A stretch of DNA of 64,000 nucleotides, from NCBI RefSeq assembly GCF_013393185.1, contig NZ_QJQX01000061.1:1-64000 (forward strand), in the 5' to 3' direction. Below, in pieces: positions 18,181-27,580 of the stretch. Source of the stretch: Sphingobium lactosutens. GTDB lineage: Bacteria > Pseudomonadota > Alphaproteobacteria > Sphingomonadales > Sphingomonadaceae. The notes under the pieces are model-generated. The model made no database searches and was not told the origin of the DNA. It saw only the letters and a program-made list of their open reading frames with translations. Made by a program: the position numbers and the translations under genes. The first letter of the stretch is position 1; each line of letters starts with the position of its first letter.

Positions 18181-19425
18181 ATGCTGACCAGTGCCAAAAA
18201 TTCCGTCGAGGAAGCGGCGAACGACATGTGCACTGCAGATGAGTTGCGGGCGACGATGTTGGCGCTCGATCCATTCTTTCGCGAACATGCGGCTGAGAAC
18301 GAGAAACTGGGTCGGCTTGCGCCACCCGTCATCGAACTTTTGGCCACGCACAATATTCACCTCTTGCTCGTCCCTAAGGCGCTTGGCGGACTGGAAATGT
18401 CTCCGATAGAGGCGATGCGAGTCCTGGAGCAGATTGCCTGGTCCGACCCGTCAACAGGCTGGGTGGCGTTTGTAATCTGTACCGGAACGGCGATGGCCGC
18501 TGGCTTCCTGCCTGATTCCGGCGTCGCGCATTTGTTCGGAGAAGGAGGTGGGAACATTATCTGCGGCTCCGGCGCACCCACCGGGAGAGCGACAAAGGTC
18601 GATGGTGGCTATCAGGTGAGCGGTCGCTGGAGCTACGGCAGCGCAATCCAACATGCACACTGGCATCATAGTGGCGCCATGCTCTTCGAAGATGGCAAGC
18701 CCAAGCTGGACGAGGCTGGCGTGCCAATCATGATGATTATTCACGCTCCTACCGATACCCTGAGCTTTGAAGGCAATTGGGATACGCTGGGTCTGCGCGC
18801 AACTGGAAGCATTGACTATGCGGAGAATGGCGTTTTCGTCCCCGAGGAGCTGATCTTTCTTTTGAAGGATGCGACGGCGAAGCGGAACGAGGCATTTTAT
18901 GGGATTGGATCGATCGGTTTGACATCGATCGGTCACTCGGCCTGGGCGGCGGGCGTCGGACGCCGAATGTTGGACGAAATCGCAAAGCTCGCGCGCGAAA
19001 AAAGTGCGCCCGCGATGAAAACCAGCACCAAGGCCCTTTCGGATAGCGAGGCGTTCTGGGAGGAATATGGGGCGTCCGAAGGGCGTGTCCGCTCCGCGCA
19101 AGCGTTTCTGTACGAAACATGGTCCATGGTGGAAGAGCGTATTGCCGGCGGCGTCGCGCTTTCGACGCGCGATATGACGCTCGTTCGCCTGGCCCTAAAC
19201 ACAATAACAACTGCTGCCGGCGAAGCAGCCGACTTTGCCTACAAAGCTGGTTCCGGTGCTTCGCTACGCAACGGCATACTTCAGCGTGTTTTCAGGGATA
19301 TTTACACCGGTAAGCAGCACGTGACCGTTTCTCCCGGGGTTTTGCGTAATTGTGGACGGGAACTTGCCGGGCTGGCTGATGGCAAGGTCTGGGCGCTTTA
19401 CGAACTTGCCGATTCCAAGAAATAG
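18181..19425 (+). CDS. Acyl-CoA-dehydrogenase-fold flavin monooxygenase (HsaA/DszC-like)
   Basis: A protein of 414 residues. The N-terminal helical region (LAPPVIELLATHNIHLLLVPKALGG) and the WSDPSTGWVAF and SGRWSYGSAIQHAHW segments are those of the two-component flavin monooxygenases that share the acyl-CoA dehydrogenase fold, rather than of true dehydrogenases, whose catalytic glutamate motif is not seen. These hydroxylate phenols or oxidise thiophenes with reduced flavin from a partner reductase (candidate: 5196). GGAG at 18172-18175 supports ATG 18181. Confidence is lower on monooxygenase versus dehydrogenase function. Confidence 0.78.
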   Translation: MLTSAKNSVEEAANDMCTADELRATMLALDPFFREHAAENEKLGRLAPPVIELLATHNIHLLLVPKALGGLEMSPIEAMRVLEQIAWSDPSTGWVAFVICTGTAMAAGFLPDSGVAHLFGEGGGNIICGSGAPTGRATKVDGGYQVSGRWSYGSAIQHAHWHHSGAMLFEDGKPKLDEAGVPIMMIIHAPTDTLSFEGNWDTLGLRATGSIDYAENGVFVPEELIFLLKDATAKRNEAFYGIGSIGLTSIGHSAWAAGVGRRMLDEIAKLAREKSAPAMKTSTKALSDSEAFWEEYGASEGRVRSAQAFLYETWSMVEERIAGGVALSTRDMTLVRLALNTITTAAGEAADFAYKAGSGASLRNGILQRVFRDIYTGKQHVTVSPGVLRNCGRELAGLADGKVWALYELADSKK

Positions 19426-19454
19426 TTTGTCATAAGATTGCAAAGGAGCTGGAT

Positions 19455-20012
19455 ATGACGTTCAAGGTAGAGAAAATTCATCACGTTGGCTACCGTTGCC
19501 GCGATGCCAAAACGACGGTCGACTTCTATCGTGGGCTTCTAAATATGGACTTCATAGCGGCTGTGTCTGAGCCAGTCGTGCCGACGTCCAAGCAGCCTTG
19601 CCCTTACTTCCATCTCTTTTTTGATGCTGGCATGGGGAATGTTTTGGCATTTTTCGATATCGCCGGAATTGAGATGGATCCCCCGAAGATGGACGGGCCG
19701 ATGTGGGCGCGACATATTGCCCTGCAGGTGCGTGATGTTGCTGCGTTGGAGGAGGCCAAGGCCAAATTGGTCGATGCCGGTGTTTCCGTCGGCGGCCCCA
19801 CCGACCATAACATGTTCACGTCGATCTATTTCAGCGATCCGGACGGCAACCGTGTCGAATTGACCGCTCCTGCCGTCGATGAGCCTGAAAAGATGGCCCG
19901 TCTTCTTGCTGTTGCGGATGATATGCTGGAGGAATGGACGCGCACCAACAAGGTTCCGCCGCGCCATGCCGCTTGGATTCACGAGAAGGAGTTTGAGGGC
20001 CTGGACCTTTAG
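19455..20012 (+). CDS. VOC-superfamily protein (glyoxalase/extradiol-like)
   Basis: A protein of 185 residues with a vicinal-oxygen-chelate repeat: KIHHVGYRCRDA, ARHIALQVRD and DPDGNRVELTA, which supply His, His and Glu as metal ligands. The C-terminal third is helical and unlike glyoxalase I. It is shorter than the two-domain extradiol dioxygenases of roughly 300 residues, so ring cleavage is possible but unproven; lactoylglutathione-lyase-like isomerisation is an alternative. It lies between a flavin monooxygenase and an alpha/beta hydrolase, the order seen in meta-cleavage operons. Confidence 0.82.
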   Translation: MTFKVEKIHHVGYRCRDAKTTVDFYRGLLNMDFIAAVSEPVVPTSKQPCPYFHLFFDAGMGNVLAFFDIAGIEMDPPKMDGPMWARHIALQVRDVAALEEAKAKLVDAGVSVGGPTDHNMFTSIYFSDPDGNRVELTAPAVDEPEKMARLLAVADDMLEEWTRTNKVPPRHAAWIHEKEFEGLDL

Positions 20013-20046
20013 AACCCGCGCCTTCAACCACCATCGGACAAATAAT

Positions 20047-21210
20047 ATGTATGATATATCACGTGAATGGGCGCATATCACGTACCCGGAAGAATCTGCG
20101 TACCTCGACACCTACGGATTCTCCCGCAGCCAGGGTATGGTTAATCTAGAAGGCATCCTGGTGCGTCCGCGTAATCGCATGTCGCGAACGCTACTCATCT
20201 ATATGCACCCCAGTGCGACGATGCAGCTTCTTCCTGCGCCGACCCATGCCGCGGCGCACGGCGCGCATATTCTGTGTGCTGGTAGTCGTTATCCCAAGAA
20301 TGACTCAGCGCTGATCATGGAAAATGTCGCGCGTGACCTGGGCGCGTGGATCCGGCATGCAAGAGAAGTATGGAACTATCGTAACATTGTCTTGGCCGGA
20401 TGGAGCGGTGGTGGATCGCTTTCCATGTTCTATCAAGCGCAGGCTGAGAACCCGACGATTACGCATACGCCTGCCGGCGACGCGGTGGACCTGACAACTT
20501 CCCAGCTGATCCCGGCGGATGCGGTTGTCTTCCAAGCTGCCCATCTCTCTCGGGCGCAATTGCTTGCCGATTGGATCGATCCGTCGGTCCTCGATGAGCT
20601 TAATCCGGACGTACGGGACCAAAGACTCGATATCTATGATCCGAACAATCCCGTGCAACCGCCATATGATGCGGCCTACATCGCTGAGTTCCGGGAAGCA
20701 CAGCGTGCGAGAGTCAGAAAAATCGCGGCCTGGGCTCGCGGTGAGCTCGACACGTTGCAGCAGCGTGGGGGCGCGGAAGTAGAACGAGGTTTCGTAATCC
20801 ATCGTACGATGGCCGATCCTCGATTCATCGATTCCACCCTAGATCCCAATGGCCGACGGTCAAACTGGTGCTACCTTGGTAACCCGGAGACGGTCAACAA
20901 TGGTCCCGCCGGACTCGCGCGCTTCTCCACCCTTCGGTCCTTTCTCTCGCAATGGTCGATCGAGGACACGAATGCGCATGCGCCCAATAATGCTCCGAGC
21001 GTCAACGTTCCGATGCTGGCAATTGAGAACGGCGCCGACGATGCTGTTCCACAGCCGCATACACAAATAGTGTTCGATGCGGTCGGTAGCCAAGATAAGC
21101 AGATGCACGTCATCGAAGGCGCAACACATTATTACGCTGGGCAGCCGGAACTCCTCAGCCAAGCAACAACGCTGATGCTCGATTGGCTTCGCAATCGCAA
21201 TTTCGATTGA
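20047..21210 (+). CDS. Alpha/beta hydrolase
   Basis: A protein of 387 residues with the nucleophile elbow GWSGGGSLS, an acid in NGADDAVPQ and a histidine in EGATHYYAG, a complete Ser-Asp-His set. It carries a long insertion between the nucleophile and acid (about residues 140-270), so the cap domain is unusually large compared with the 280-300 residues of typical C-C hydrolases. Likely an esterase or C-C bond hydrolase acting after the monooxygenase and VOC protein. ATG 20047 lies 34 bases after the VOC stop; the frame extending upstream to 19879 is overlap. Confidence 0.82.
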   Translation: MYDISREWAHITYPEESAYLDTYGFSRSQGMVNLEGILVRPRNRMSRTLLIYMHPSATMQLLPAPTHAAAHGAHILCAGSRYPKNDSALIMENVARDLGAWIRHAREVWNYRNIVLAGWSGGGSLSMFYQAQAENPTITHTPAGDAVDLTTSQLIPADAVVFQAAHLSRAQLLADWIDPSVLDELNPDVRDQRLDIYDPNNPVQPPYDAAYIAEFREAQRARVRKIAAWARGELDTLQQRGGAEVERGFVIHRTMADPRFIDSTLDPNGRRSNWCYLGNPETVNNGPAGLARFSTLRSFLSQWSIEDTNAHAPNNAPSVNVPMLAIENGADDAVPQPHTQIVFDAVGSQDKQMHVIEGATHYYAGQPELLSQATTLMLDWLRNRNFD

Positions 21211-21220
21211 GCATTGGAGA

Positions 21221-22450
21221 ATGTCAGTGGAGGAATATGCTGTCAGGCCTGCGCTGGAAAAGCTGCGAGTGCTCGAATTGGGGCATTTCGTAGCCGCACC
21301 ATTCTGTGCGCGTCTGTTGGGTGATCTCGGCGCCGATGTCATCAAAGTCGAACCGCGGGAGGGTGATCCGGTTCGGCAATGGGGCGAAATGGTGGATGGA
21401 CGCTCGCTCTGGTGGTCGATGCACGGTCGCAACAAGCGCAGCATCACCCTGGATTTGAAGAGCGAGAAAGGGCGGGAGATCATCCTGGCGCTCGTGAAGC
21501 ATTGCGACGTGGTAGTAGAAAATTTTCGGCCCGGCCAATTAAGTCGGCTCGGAATAGGTCCCGATGTTCTTCGCGGCGTAAAGCCGAATCTGATCATCGC
21601 TCATATTTCAGGCTATGGCCAGACGGGTCCCGGTCGCGACCGCGCCGCCTTCGGGGTGATCGGAGAGGCTGTAGGCGGCTTGCGTTACCTGACTAACCAC
21701 AAGCCTGGCATGACTGATCTTCCTCCGGTGCGGGTCGGCGTCAGTATCGGGGACTCCGTCGCGGGACTCTATGCGGCGTTCGGCATCATGGCGGCGCTGT
21801 GGCAACGCGACCGCGTGGGCGGGGACGCGAAGGCGCGAACCATAGACGTGGCGCTGACCGAGAGCGTTCTCAGCTTGATGGAGGGCATGCTGCCCGAATA
21901 TGGGCAACTCGGCATCATCAAACAGCCAACGGGTGGAGGAATCGCCACGGCCGCCCCAAGCAACGCCTATCCGACGAGCGATGGGCAGTGGGTTTTGATC
22001 GCCGCGAACTCCGAACCGCTGTTCGCAAAGCTCATGACCCTGATTGGCCATGCCGAACTGATCGGCGCACCGGGCTATACAGGGAACAAGGAACGGGTCG
22101 CCAATGCTGTCGAGTTGGATCGATTGATCGGCTCCTGGACTGCAGGTCATGACGCAGGATGCCTGATGGAAATGCTCGATACGGCGGATATCCCCAGTTC
22201 CAAGGCCTATACCGCCGCTGATTGCGCGAGTGATCCGCAATATCGGGCGCGGGGCATGGTGTGCGACGTGCCGGACAGTCACTTCGGATCGGTGCTTCAG
22301 GCCGGTGTGGTACCGCACATGGTCGAGGCGCCTGGAGCCGTTCGCTGGGCCGGTCCCGATATCGGCCAGCACACGTCGGAAGTTCTTTGCGAACTTCTAG
22401 GGATGGACAAGAGCGATGTCGCGTTGCTCAGACAATTGGAGGTAATTTGA
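21221..22450 (+). CDS. Class III (CaiB/BaiF) CoA transferase
   Basis: A protein of 409 residues with the family N-terminus RVLELGHFVAAPFCARLLGDLGADVIKVE, NKRSITLDLKS and GYGQTGPGRDRAAFG. At the position where formyl-CoA transferases have a catalytic Asp (YD..QA) the sequence reads FGVIGEA, a variant I associate with the dicarboxylate (SUGCT/mesaconate) branch; this assignment is from memory and uncertain. It would move CoA from a donor such as succinyl-CoA to a dicarboxylic acid. The next gene, an HMG-CoA-lyase-like enzyme, starts two bases after its stop, suggesting sequential action. Confidence 0.88.
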   Translation: MSVEEYAVRPALEKLRVLELGHFVAAPFCARLLGDLGADVIKVEPREGDPVRQWGEMVDGRSLWWSMHGRNKRSITLDLKSEKGREIILALVKHCDVVVENFRPGQLSRLGIGPDVLRGVKPNLIIAHISGYGQTGPGRDRAAFGVIGEAVGGLRYLTNHKPGMTDLPPVRVGVSIGDSVAGLYAAFGIMAALWQRDRVGGDAKARTIDVALTESVLSLMEGMLPEYGQLGIIKQPTGGGIATAAPSNAYPTSDGQWVLIAANSEPLFAKLMTLIGHAELIGAPGYTGNKERVANAVELDRLIGSWTAGHDAGCLMEMLDTADIPSSKAYTAADCASDPQYRARGMVCDVPDSHFGSVLQAGVVPHMVEAPGAVRWAGPDIGQHTSEVLCELLGMDKSDVALLRQLEVI

Positions 22451-22452
22451 GG

Positions 22453-23370
22453 ATGAAGAGCGCGGTTGAATTGGTCGAAGTGGGGCCACGCGATGGATTC
22501 CAGTCGATCACGCGATTCATTCCGACAGACGAAAAGATCGCCCTGATCGGTACGATGTTTGCATCGGGCGTACGGCGCATGGAGATAACCTCGTTCGTCA
22601 GTCCAAAAGCCGTGCCGCAACTGGCAGATGCCGCCGCCATATTAGCTGCGGTGACTGAATTGCCGGGCCTGGACGGTCAGGTGCTGGTGCCGACAGCACG
22701 CCATGCTGAACGTGCGCTGGCAGCTGGCGCGACGCATCTCTGTGCCGTTCTATCCGTCAGTGAACCGCACAATCGTAGCAACATTCGCCGTTCGCCTTTG
22801 GAATCGGTAGACGATTTCCACCAAATCGTCGCGATGGTTCCGAAGGGTGTGAAGCTTCGACTCAACGTGGCCACCGCCTTCGACTGTCCTTATGCTGGCC
22901 GTGTCGAGGCTGGCGAAGTGCTGACGTTGCTCGAGCGCCTCCTCGCCCGCACGGAGGATGTCGAAATCGCGCTCTGCGATACCACTGGGCGAGCAGACCC
23001 ATGCCAGGTGGCGGATCTTCTGGCATCGGGCATGAAGAACTTTCGCCCCGCGAGAGGCTGGGCTTTTCACGGACATGACACCTATGGGCTCGGTGCGGCG
23101 AATGTGCTGTCAGCCTGGCAGACAGGGGTGCGTGTGTTTGATGCCTCCATAGCAGGACTGGGCGGATGCCCGTTTGCCCCGGGAGCGACGGGCAATGTCG
23201 CCACAGAGGATCTGGTCTGGATGTTTATGGGCATGGGTGTCGATACAGCTATTGATCTTGACGCATTGGTCAGGGCCGCAGCCATGGCTGGCCGTTTGCC
23301 GGGTGCGCAAATCGGTGGCCGGGTTCGCGACGCGCTGTCAGCGAAAGCACGTGCGATGGAGGCAGCGTGA
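22453..23370 (+). CDS. HMG-CoA lyase-family enzyme
   Basis: A TIM-barrel DRE-metallolyase of 305 residues. Seen: [11 protein letters not shown] with the metal-binding Asp, the [12 protein letters not shown] metal histidines, and the catalytic cysteine loop [14 protein letters not shown]. It cleaves a 3-hydroxy-3-alkyl acyl-CoA into acetyl-CoA (or propionyl-CoA) and a keto acid. Members include HMG-CoA lyase and citramalyl-CoA lyase. The neighbouring CoA transferase and LeuC/D pair suggest a substrate formed by hydrating an unsaturated diacid, then thioesterified. It overlaps the leuC-like start by a base. Confidence 0.9.
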   Translation: MKSAVELVEVGPRDGFQSITRFIPTDEKIALIGTMFASGVRRMEITSFVSPKAVPQLADAAAILAAVTELPGLDGQVLVPTARHAERALAAGATHLCAVLSVSEPHNRSNIRRSPLESVDDFHQIVAMVPKGVKLRLNVATAFDCPYAGRVEAGEVLTLLERLLARTEDVEIALCDTTGRADPCQVADLLASGMKNFRPARGWAFHGHDTYGLGAANVLSAWQTGVRVFDASIAGLGGCPFAPGATGNVATEDLVWMFMGMGVDTAIDLDALVRAAAMAGRLPGAQIGGRVRDALSAKARAMEAA

Positions 23371-24788
23371 TGCTGCCGGGTCCACGCACGCTGTTTCAGA
23401 AGATATGGGACGACCATGTGGTCGCACGCGTGAACGGCGACGCCGTGCTGCTCTACATCGACCGGCATCTGGTCAATGAGGTCACTAGTCCGCAAGCGTT
23501 CGAAGGACTACGCACAGCCGGTCGCAAGGTCCGGGCGCCCGGGGCGACGCTTGCGGTTGCAGACCATAACGTATCGACCGATGATCGCTCGAACGGTATC
23601 ACGTTCGGCGACCCCGAAAGTCGGGCTCAGGTGGAAGCGCTCGAACGCAACGTTCGGGCGTTCGGCTTGCCCTATGTCCCTCTGGCGGATCGACAGCAAG
23701 GTATCGTCCATATCATAGGCCCCGAGCTTGGCCTGACGCTACCGGGCGGCACGATCGTCTGCGGCGACAGCCACACGTCGACGCATGGCGCTTTTGGCGC
23801 GCTGGCTTTCGGCATAGGCACGTCGGAAGTTGAGCATGTGCTCGCAACGCAGACGCTCGTCCAACGGCCCGCCCGCGCGATGTTGATCCGTGTCGACAAT
23901 GAATTGGGCCAAGGTGTAACCGCGAAGGATCTTGTGCTCCACATTATTGGAACGATCGGCACAGGCGGCGCGACCGGCCATGTCATCGAGTTTGCGGGAG
24001 ATGCTGTGAGCGCGCTCGACATGGCCGGGCGCATGACGCTCTGCAACATGTCGATCGAAGCGGGCGCGCGGGCCGGGATGATCGCGCCAGACCAGAAGGT
24101 TTTCGATTGGCTCAAGACGGCGCCTCTAGCGCCTAAAGGGGGAGAGCTCGACGCCGCGCTCGCGTATTGGCAAACTCTGCGGAGCGATGAGGGGGCCCTA
24201 TTCGACAAGGTCTTGATCGTCGATGCGTCGGATGTGTCGCCGATGGTTACATGGGGAACGAGTCCGGAAGCCGTCATCACGGCCGACGGAATTATTCCCG
24301 ACCCCTCAGCTCTATCCGACCCGTCAAAGCGGACTGAGGTCGCACATATGCTGAATTACATGGGCCTTCAAGGCGGGGACCGAATCAGCGGAACGCCGAT
24401 CGATGTCGCTTTTATCGGCAGTTGCACAAACGGACGGATCGAGGATTTGCGCGCGGCTGCTTCCGTCATCGGCGATCGCCGTGTTGCGCCCGGCGTGCGG
24501 GCAATGGTGGTGCCAGGGTCCGGCCTGGTAAAGGCGCAAGCCGAGTCAGAAGGCCTGGACCGGATCTTCATGGACGCGGGCTTCGAATGGCGGGAAGCAG
24601 GCTGTTCCATGTGCCTCGGCATGAATGCTGATCGCCTGTTGCCTGGTCAGCGTTGTGCATCCACCTCCAATCGGAATTTTGAAGGGCGGCAGGGTCCCGG
24701 CGGCCGCACGCACCTTATGTCGCCCGCAATGGTTGCAGCTGCAGCGTTGGCGGGGTGCATCGTCGATCCACGAGTGGCAAGGCAATGA
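23370..24788 (+). CDS. leuC: Aconitase-family hydro-lyase, large subunit (LeuC-like)
   Basis: A protein of 472 residues very like isopropylmalate dehydratase large subunits: [44 protein letters not shown] (Fe-S and substrate residues), [11 protein letters not shown] and [11 protein letters not shown] supplying the three cluster cysteines. The [4Fe-4S] enzyme interconverts a 2-alkylmalate, the corresponding alkylmaleate, and a 3-alkylmalate. No leuA or leuB is adjacent, while a CoA transferase and lyase are, so a catabolic role on an alkylmalate or dimethylmalate-like acid is more likely than leucine synthesis. ATG 23370 follows GTG 23367 in frame. Confidence 0.9.
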   Translation: MLPGPRTLFQKIWDDHVVARVNGDAVLLYIDRHLVNEVTSPQAFEGLRTAGRKVRAPGATLAVADHNVSTDDRSNGITFGDPESRAQVEALERNVRAFGLPYVPLADRQQGIVHIIGPELGLTLPGGTIVCGDSHTSTHGAFGALAFGIGTSEVEHVLATQTLVQRPARAMLIRVDNELGQGVTAKDLVLHIIGTIGTGGATGHVIEFAGDAVSALDMAGRMTLCNMSIEAGARAGMIAPDQKVFDWLKTAPLAPKGGELDAALAYWQTLRSDEGALFDKVLIVDASDVSPMVTWGTSPEAVITADGIIPDPSALSDPSKRTEVAHMLNYMGLQGGDRISGTPIDVAFIGSCTNGRIEDLRAAASVIGDRRVAPGVRAMVVPGSGLVKAQAESEGLDRIFMDAGFEWREAGCSMCLGMNADRLLPGQRCASTSNRNFEGRQGPGGRTHLMSPAMVAAAALAGCIVDPRVARQ

Positions 24789-25441
24789 AATCTTTCACAC
24801 GACTGCATGGCATAGCTGCCGCCCTCCCGACTGCGAATATCGACACCGACAAGATTCTCGCTGGCCGCTTCCTCAAAACCGTTACGCGTGAGGGATTGGG
24901 AAGGGTGCTTTTCTCGTCATTGCGCGAGCAACCAGGGTTCGTGCTCGATCAGGCACCCTGGAATGAGGCGCGCTTTCTCATCGCGTTGGACAATTTCGGC
25001 TGTGGCTCGAGCCGTGAGCATGCCCCCTGGGCACTGCTCGATTTTGGAATTCAATGCATCATTGCTCCCAGCTTTGCTGATATCTTCTATACCAATTGCC
25101 TCAAGAACGGGATCTTGCCGCTTAAATTGAGCCTGCTCCAGGTCGAACACCTGATGAGCCTTGCTGAGGATCCTCGAACTGCATCAATGTCGGTAGATCT
25201 TAGAGACCAAATATTGTCTTACCATGGCGGCGAAACGAGCTTCGACATCGGTGCGCAAGAAAAGAATGACCTGCTCAACGGGGTCGATGAGGTTGCCCGA
25301 ACTCTCACCTTCGCCGCTTCCATCAGATCTCACGAGATGATCAGGGATGCGCAGCGGCCTTGGCTCGCCGGGACGCTACGAGCACCTTGGGAAACGAAGT
25401 GGTACAACGTGACACGGGAAGATGCAGGGGAATCACGCTGA
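24785..25441 (+). CDS. leuD: Aconitase-family hydro-lyase, small subunit (LeuD-like)
   Basis: A protein of 218 residues with the LeuD swivel-domain signature: [16 protein letters not shown] near the N-terminus and [20 protein letters not shown], followed by [21 protein letters not shown]. It forms the catalytic heterodimer with the large subunit, which it overlaps by four bases. Length is close to the roughly 200 of LeuD, with a short C-terminal extension ([19 protein letters not shown]). It ends the run that began at 14513. Confidence 0.9.
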   Translation: MKSFTRLHGIAAALPTANIDTDKILAGRFLKTVTREGLGRVLFSSLREQPGFVLDQAPWNEARFLIALDNFGCGSSREHAPWALLDFGIQCIIAPSFADIFYTNCLKNGILPLKLSLLQVEHLMSLAEDPRTASMSVDLRDQILSYHGGETSFDIGAQEKNDLLNGVDEVARTLTFAASIRSHEMIRDAQRPWLAGTLRAPWETKWYNVTREDAGESR

Positions 25442-25760
25442 GCGTGCTCCGCTGTTGGATTTGGCTGTCAGGTAGGGACGTTCACCTCAATGCCAATACT
25501 GAGCCCGACAGAAAGGGAGCTGATGGTCAATTGGTCACTGGCCAGCTCCTGGCCGCGGATGGGGGAATGATGAAGATAAGCTAGGCGCGTGCAGACTATC
25601 GCAAGCATGATCGTACAGGATTGATGGCCGGATTCTAAATTGCGTCGCTGTTATGCTCATCCTTGTGTCCGCTCACCATGGTTTGCTGCAAACGACTTTG
25701 CCCCGTCATTGATGGACGCCCGTCGCATGGCGGACTTTGTAACCACAAAGGATATCTGCC
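25442..25760. other. Intergenic stretch with a possible SDR gene remnant
   Basis: A gap of 319 bases between the LeuD-like gene and the end of thiG. I see no intact gene. Codons in 25519-25584 (plus strand) read VTGQLLAADGGMM near their end, the C-terminal signature of an SDR, and stop at TAG 25584, with nothing SDR-like upstream. It may be the tail of a deleted dehydrogenase gene. No convincing terminator or promoter is visible in the rest. Confidence 0.4.
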
Positions 25761-26540
25761 CTAAATCAAGCCCGCCAGCGGGCTGGAAGGATCAGCGTAC
25801 ATGCGACGTCCCATACGGCCGGCCCGGTAGGCCAGTCGACCGCTTTCAACCGAAAGTTTCATCGATCGCGCCATCATGACCGGATCCCTCGCTTCGGCAA
25901 TTGCGGTATTCATCAAGACCCCAGCGCAGCCCAATTCCATTGCCACCGATGCGTCCGAAGCAGTGCCGACGCCGGCATCTACCAGTACGGGCAGGCTGGT
26001 ACCTTCGACGATGAGTCGGATTGTCACCTTATTCTGGATACCGAGGCCCGAGCCGATAGGCGCGCCCAATGGCATGATGGCGACCGCACCGGCATTTTCG
26101 AGCCGTTTCGCTGCTATAGGATCGTCCACGCAGTAGACCATTGGCAAGAAGCCCTCCCTGGCGAGAACTTCGGTCGCGTGCAACGTCTCTACCATATCGG
26201 GATAGAGCGTCTTGGCTTCTCCGAGGACCTCAAGTTTTACCAAATCCCATCCGCCAGCCTCCCGTGCGAGGCGAAGTGTCCGAATTGCTTCGTCGGATGT
26301 GAAGCACCCAGCGGTGTTAGGTAGGTAGGTTACTTTCTTCGGATCGATGAAATCGGTGAGAATGGGCGCGCTCGAGTCTGAAATGTTCACGCGACGCACG
26401 GCAACGGTAACGATCTCGGCCCCTGACGCCTCCAGCGCCGCCGCATTCTGAGCGAAGTCCTTATACTTTCCCGTGCCCACGATCAGGCGTGAACTGAAGC
26501 TGCGTCCCGCCACGGACCAGCGATCGCCATCAGGATCCAT
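25761..26540 (-). CDS. thiG: Thiazole synthase ThiG
   Basis: A protein of 259 residues matching ThiG throughout: [13 protein letters not shown] near the N-terminus, [30 protein letters not shown], the Schiff-base lysine segment [23 protein letters not shown] and [12 protein letters not shown]. It builds the thiazole-phosphate half of thiamine from deoxyxylulose phosphate, ThiS thiocarboxylate and an iminoglycine source. It is alone: no thiS, thiO, thiE or thiC neighbours are seen and no TPP riboswitch pattern is recognisable upstream. AAGGAT precedes the start by about ten bases. The window holds two TPP-dependent enzymes, which may explain retention here. Confidence 0.92.
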   Translation of the reverse strand: MDPDGDRWSVAGRSFSSRLIVGTGKYKDFAQNAAALEASGAEIVTVAVRRVNISDSSAPILTDFIDPKKVTYLPNTAGCFTSDEAIRTLRLAREAGGWDLVKLEVLGEAKTLYPDMVETLHATEVLAREGFLPMVYCVDDPIAAKRLENAGAVAIMPLGAPIGSGLGIQNKVTIRLIVEGTSLPVLVDAGVGTASDASVAMELGCAGVLMNTAIAEARDPVMMARSMKLSVESGRLAYRAGRMGRRMYADPSSPLAGLI

Positions 26541-26686
26541 TGAAATTTATCCTTGCAAAAGGTCATGTCTAAGCCGGGTTCTGTTGCAGTGAACGCGCCA
26601 GAATGGGCGCATCCCGTTCGCTTTTTGCCGCTGCTCTGCTCCGGTCGGCGCCCTCTATCTGACCGACCGAGGTTGTGGTCCATCCG

Positions 26687-26698
26687 AAAGTTAGGTGC
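26687..26698 (+). promoter_or_regulatory. Regulon box A, AAAGTTAGGTGC
   Basis: One of five near-identical 12-base boxes (others at 38800, 45025, 59376 and 59408). It lies 105 bases upstream of the GTG start of the SDR at 26804, in the same orientation relative to the gene as the other boxes. Sharing of the box suggests that this SDR/OYE unit belongs to the meta-cleavage regulon over 11 kb downstream. The flanking CCATCCG directly before it is also seen at 44995-45001, near box C. Confidence 0.6.
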
Positions 26699-26803
26699 GG
26701 AGGATATTTTCCGCGCGCACCATGCCTTAGTCGAGGCGCTGTGCGCCAAGACGCAATGGTGCAAGCGACAAGATCGCTGGCGCGGCGAGGCGAGGAGGGG
26801 TCT

Positions 26804-27580
26804 GTGGAGACAGGAGTTTCTGGCCGTACGGCTGTATTGTCGGGTGCTGCGAAGCCAAGCGGCTTGGGCTACGCCTTTTCGGAAGGTTTGGCGCGCGAAG
26901 GCGTCAATATTGTCATTGCTGATATCGAAGACGGCAGCGAATCCGCTGCTGCGCTAAGGCGTCTGGGCGTCAAAGCGCAGTTTGTCCGCTGCAACGTCGC
27001 CGACGAGGCGGATGTGAGCGCGCTCGCGGCGGAGGTAGGCCGTGAATTTGGCGGATGTGATATCCTGATCCACTGTGCGTCACCTTTTCCCACGCACCAT
27101 CTCGATGACATGGAATTTGCCGAGTGGAAACTCGTCACGTCCGTCAACCTTGATGGAATGTTCCTGCTGGCACACGCATTTCTGCCTGGCATGAAGGAGC
27201 GTGGCTGGGGTCGTATCATACCCATTTCATCAACGACCTATCACGCCGGTTTAGGCGGCCGCACGCATTATGTCGCTGCAAAAGCCGGGCTCATTGGCTT
27301 GACCCGGTCGTTGGCGCGCGAGGTGGGCGATTATGGCGTCACCGTCAATGCGCTGGCGCCTGGCCTGGTGCGCACGCAGGGCGCAGCGGATAGCCATGTC
27401 GCGGACCCAGTATATTCGGGTGAAGATCCTTACTCAATCATTCGAGAGCAGCAATGCATCCGGCAGAGCTTGCTGCCGGCCAACCTCGTCGGGCCGCTGC
27501 TCTTCCTGGCTTCCGACCAATCCGCATACGTGACCGGGCAGACACTGCTCGTCGACGCTGGTTGGCAGCATGTCGGATAG
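26804..27580 (+). CDS. Short-chain dehydrogenase/reductase (SDR)
   Basis: About 258 residues from GTG 26804, with AGGAGG five bases upstream. The N-terminal glycine motif is atypical (SGAAKPSGLGYAFS) in place of TGxxxGxG, but the rest is SDR: IADIEDGSE, NLDGMFLLAHAFLP, active tyrosine and lysine in HYVAAKAGLIGLT, NALAPGLVRT and TGQTLLVDAG. The altered cofactor loop may shift nucleotide preference. It lies 97 bases before the OYE gene and is preceded by box A. Likely role: oxidising or reducing an alcohol/ketone in the pathway. Confidence 0.87.
   Translation: METGVSGRTAVLSGAAKPSGLGYAFSEGLAREGVNIVIADIEDGSESAAALRRLGVKAQFVRCNVADEADVSALAAEVGREFGGCDILIHCASPFPTHHLDDMEFAEWKLVTSVNLDGMFLLAHAFLPGMKERGWGRIIPISSTTYHAGLGGRTHYVAAKAGLIGLTRSLAREVGDYGVTVNALAPGLVRTQGAADSHVADPVYSGEDPYSIIREQQCIRQSLLPANLVGPLLFLASDQSAYVTGQTLLVDAGWQHVG

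Noticed and set aside
23370..25441. LeuC/LeuD read as leucine biosynthesis.
   Set aside because: No leuA, leuB or branched-chain genes are adjacent, and the genes are tightly coupled to a CoA transferase and a lyase. The names are kept only as family labels.
26325..26345. A GTTAGGTAGGTAGGTTAC string that resembles the regulon box.
   Set aside because: It lies within the thiG coding sequence, is a simple GTAG repeat, and does not keep the AAAG left part.
26560..26700. On the minus strand near 26565-26585 the string ACAGAACCCGGCTTA resembles the conserved 3' end of RNase P RNA.
   Set aside because: The rest of the expected molecule (the GGAGGAAAGTCCGGGC-type 5' core and the P1 pairing) is not found in the following 300 bases on that strand. 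It is most likely chance similarity or a short fragment; a covariance-model search would settle it.
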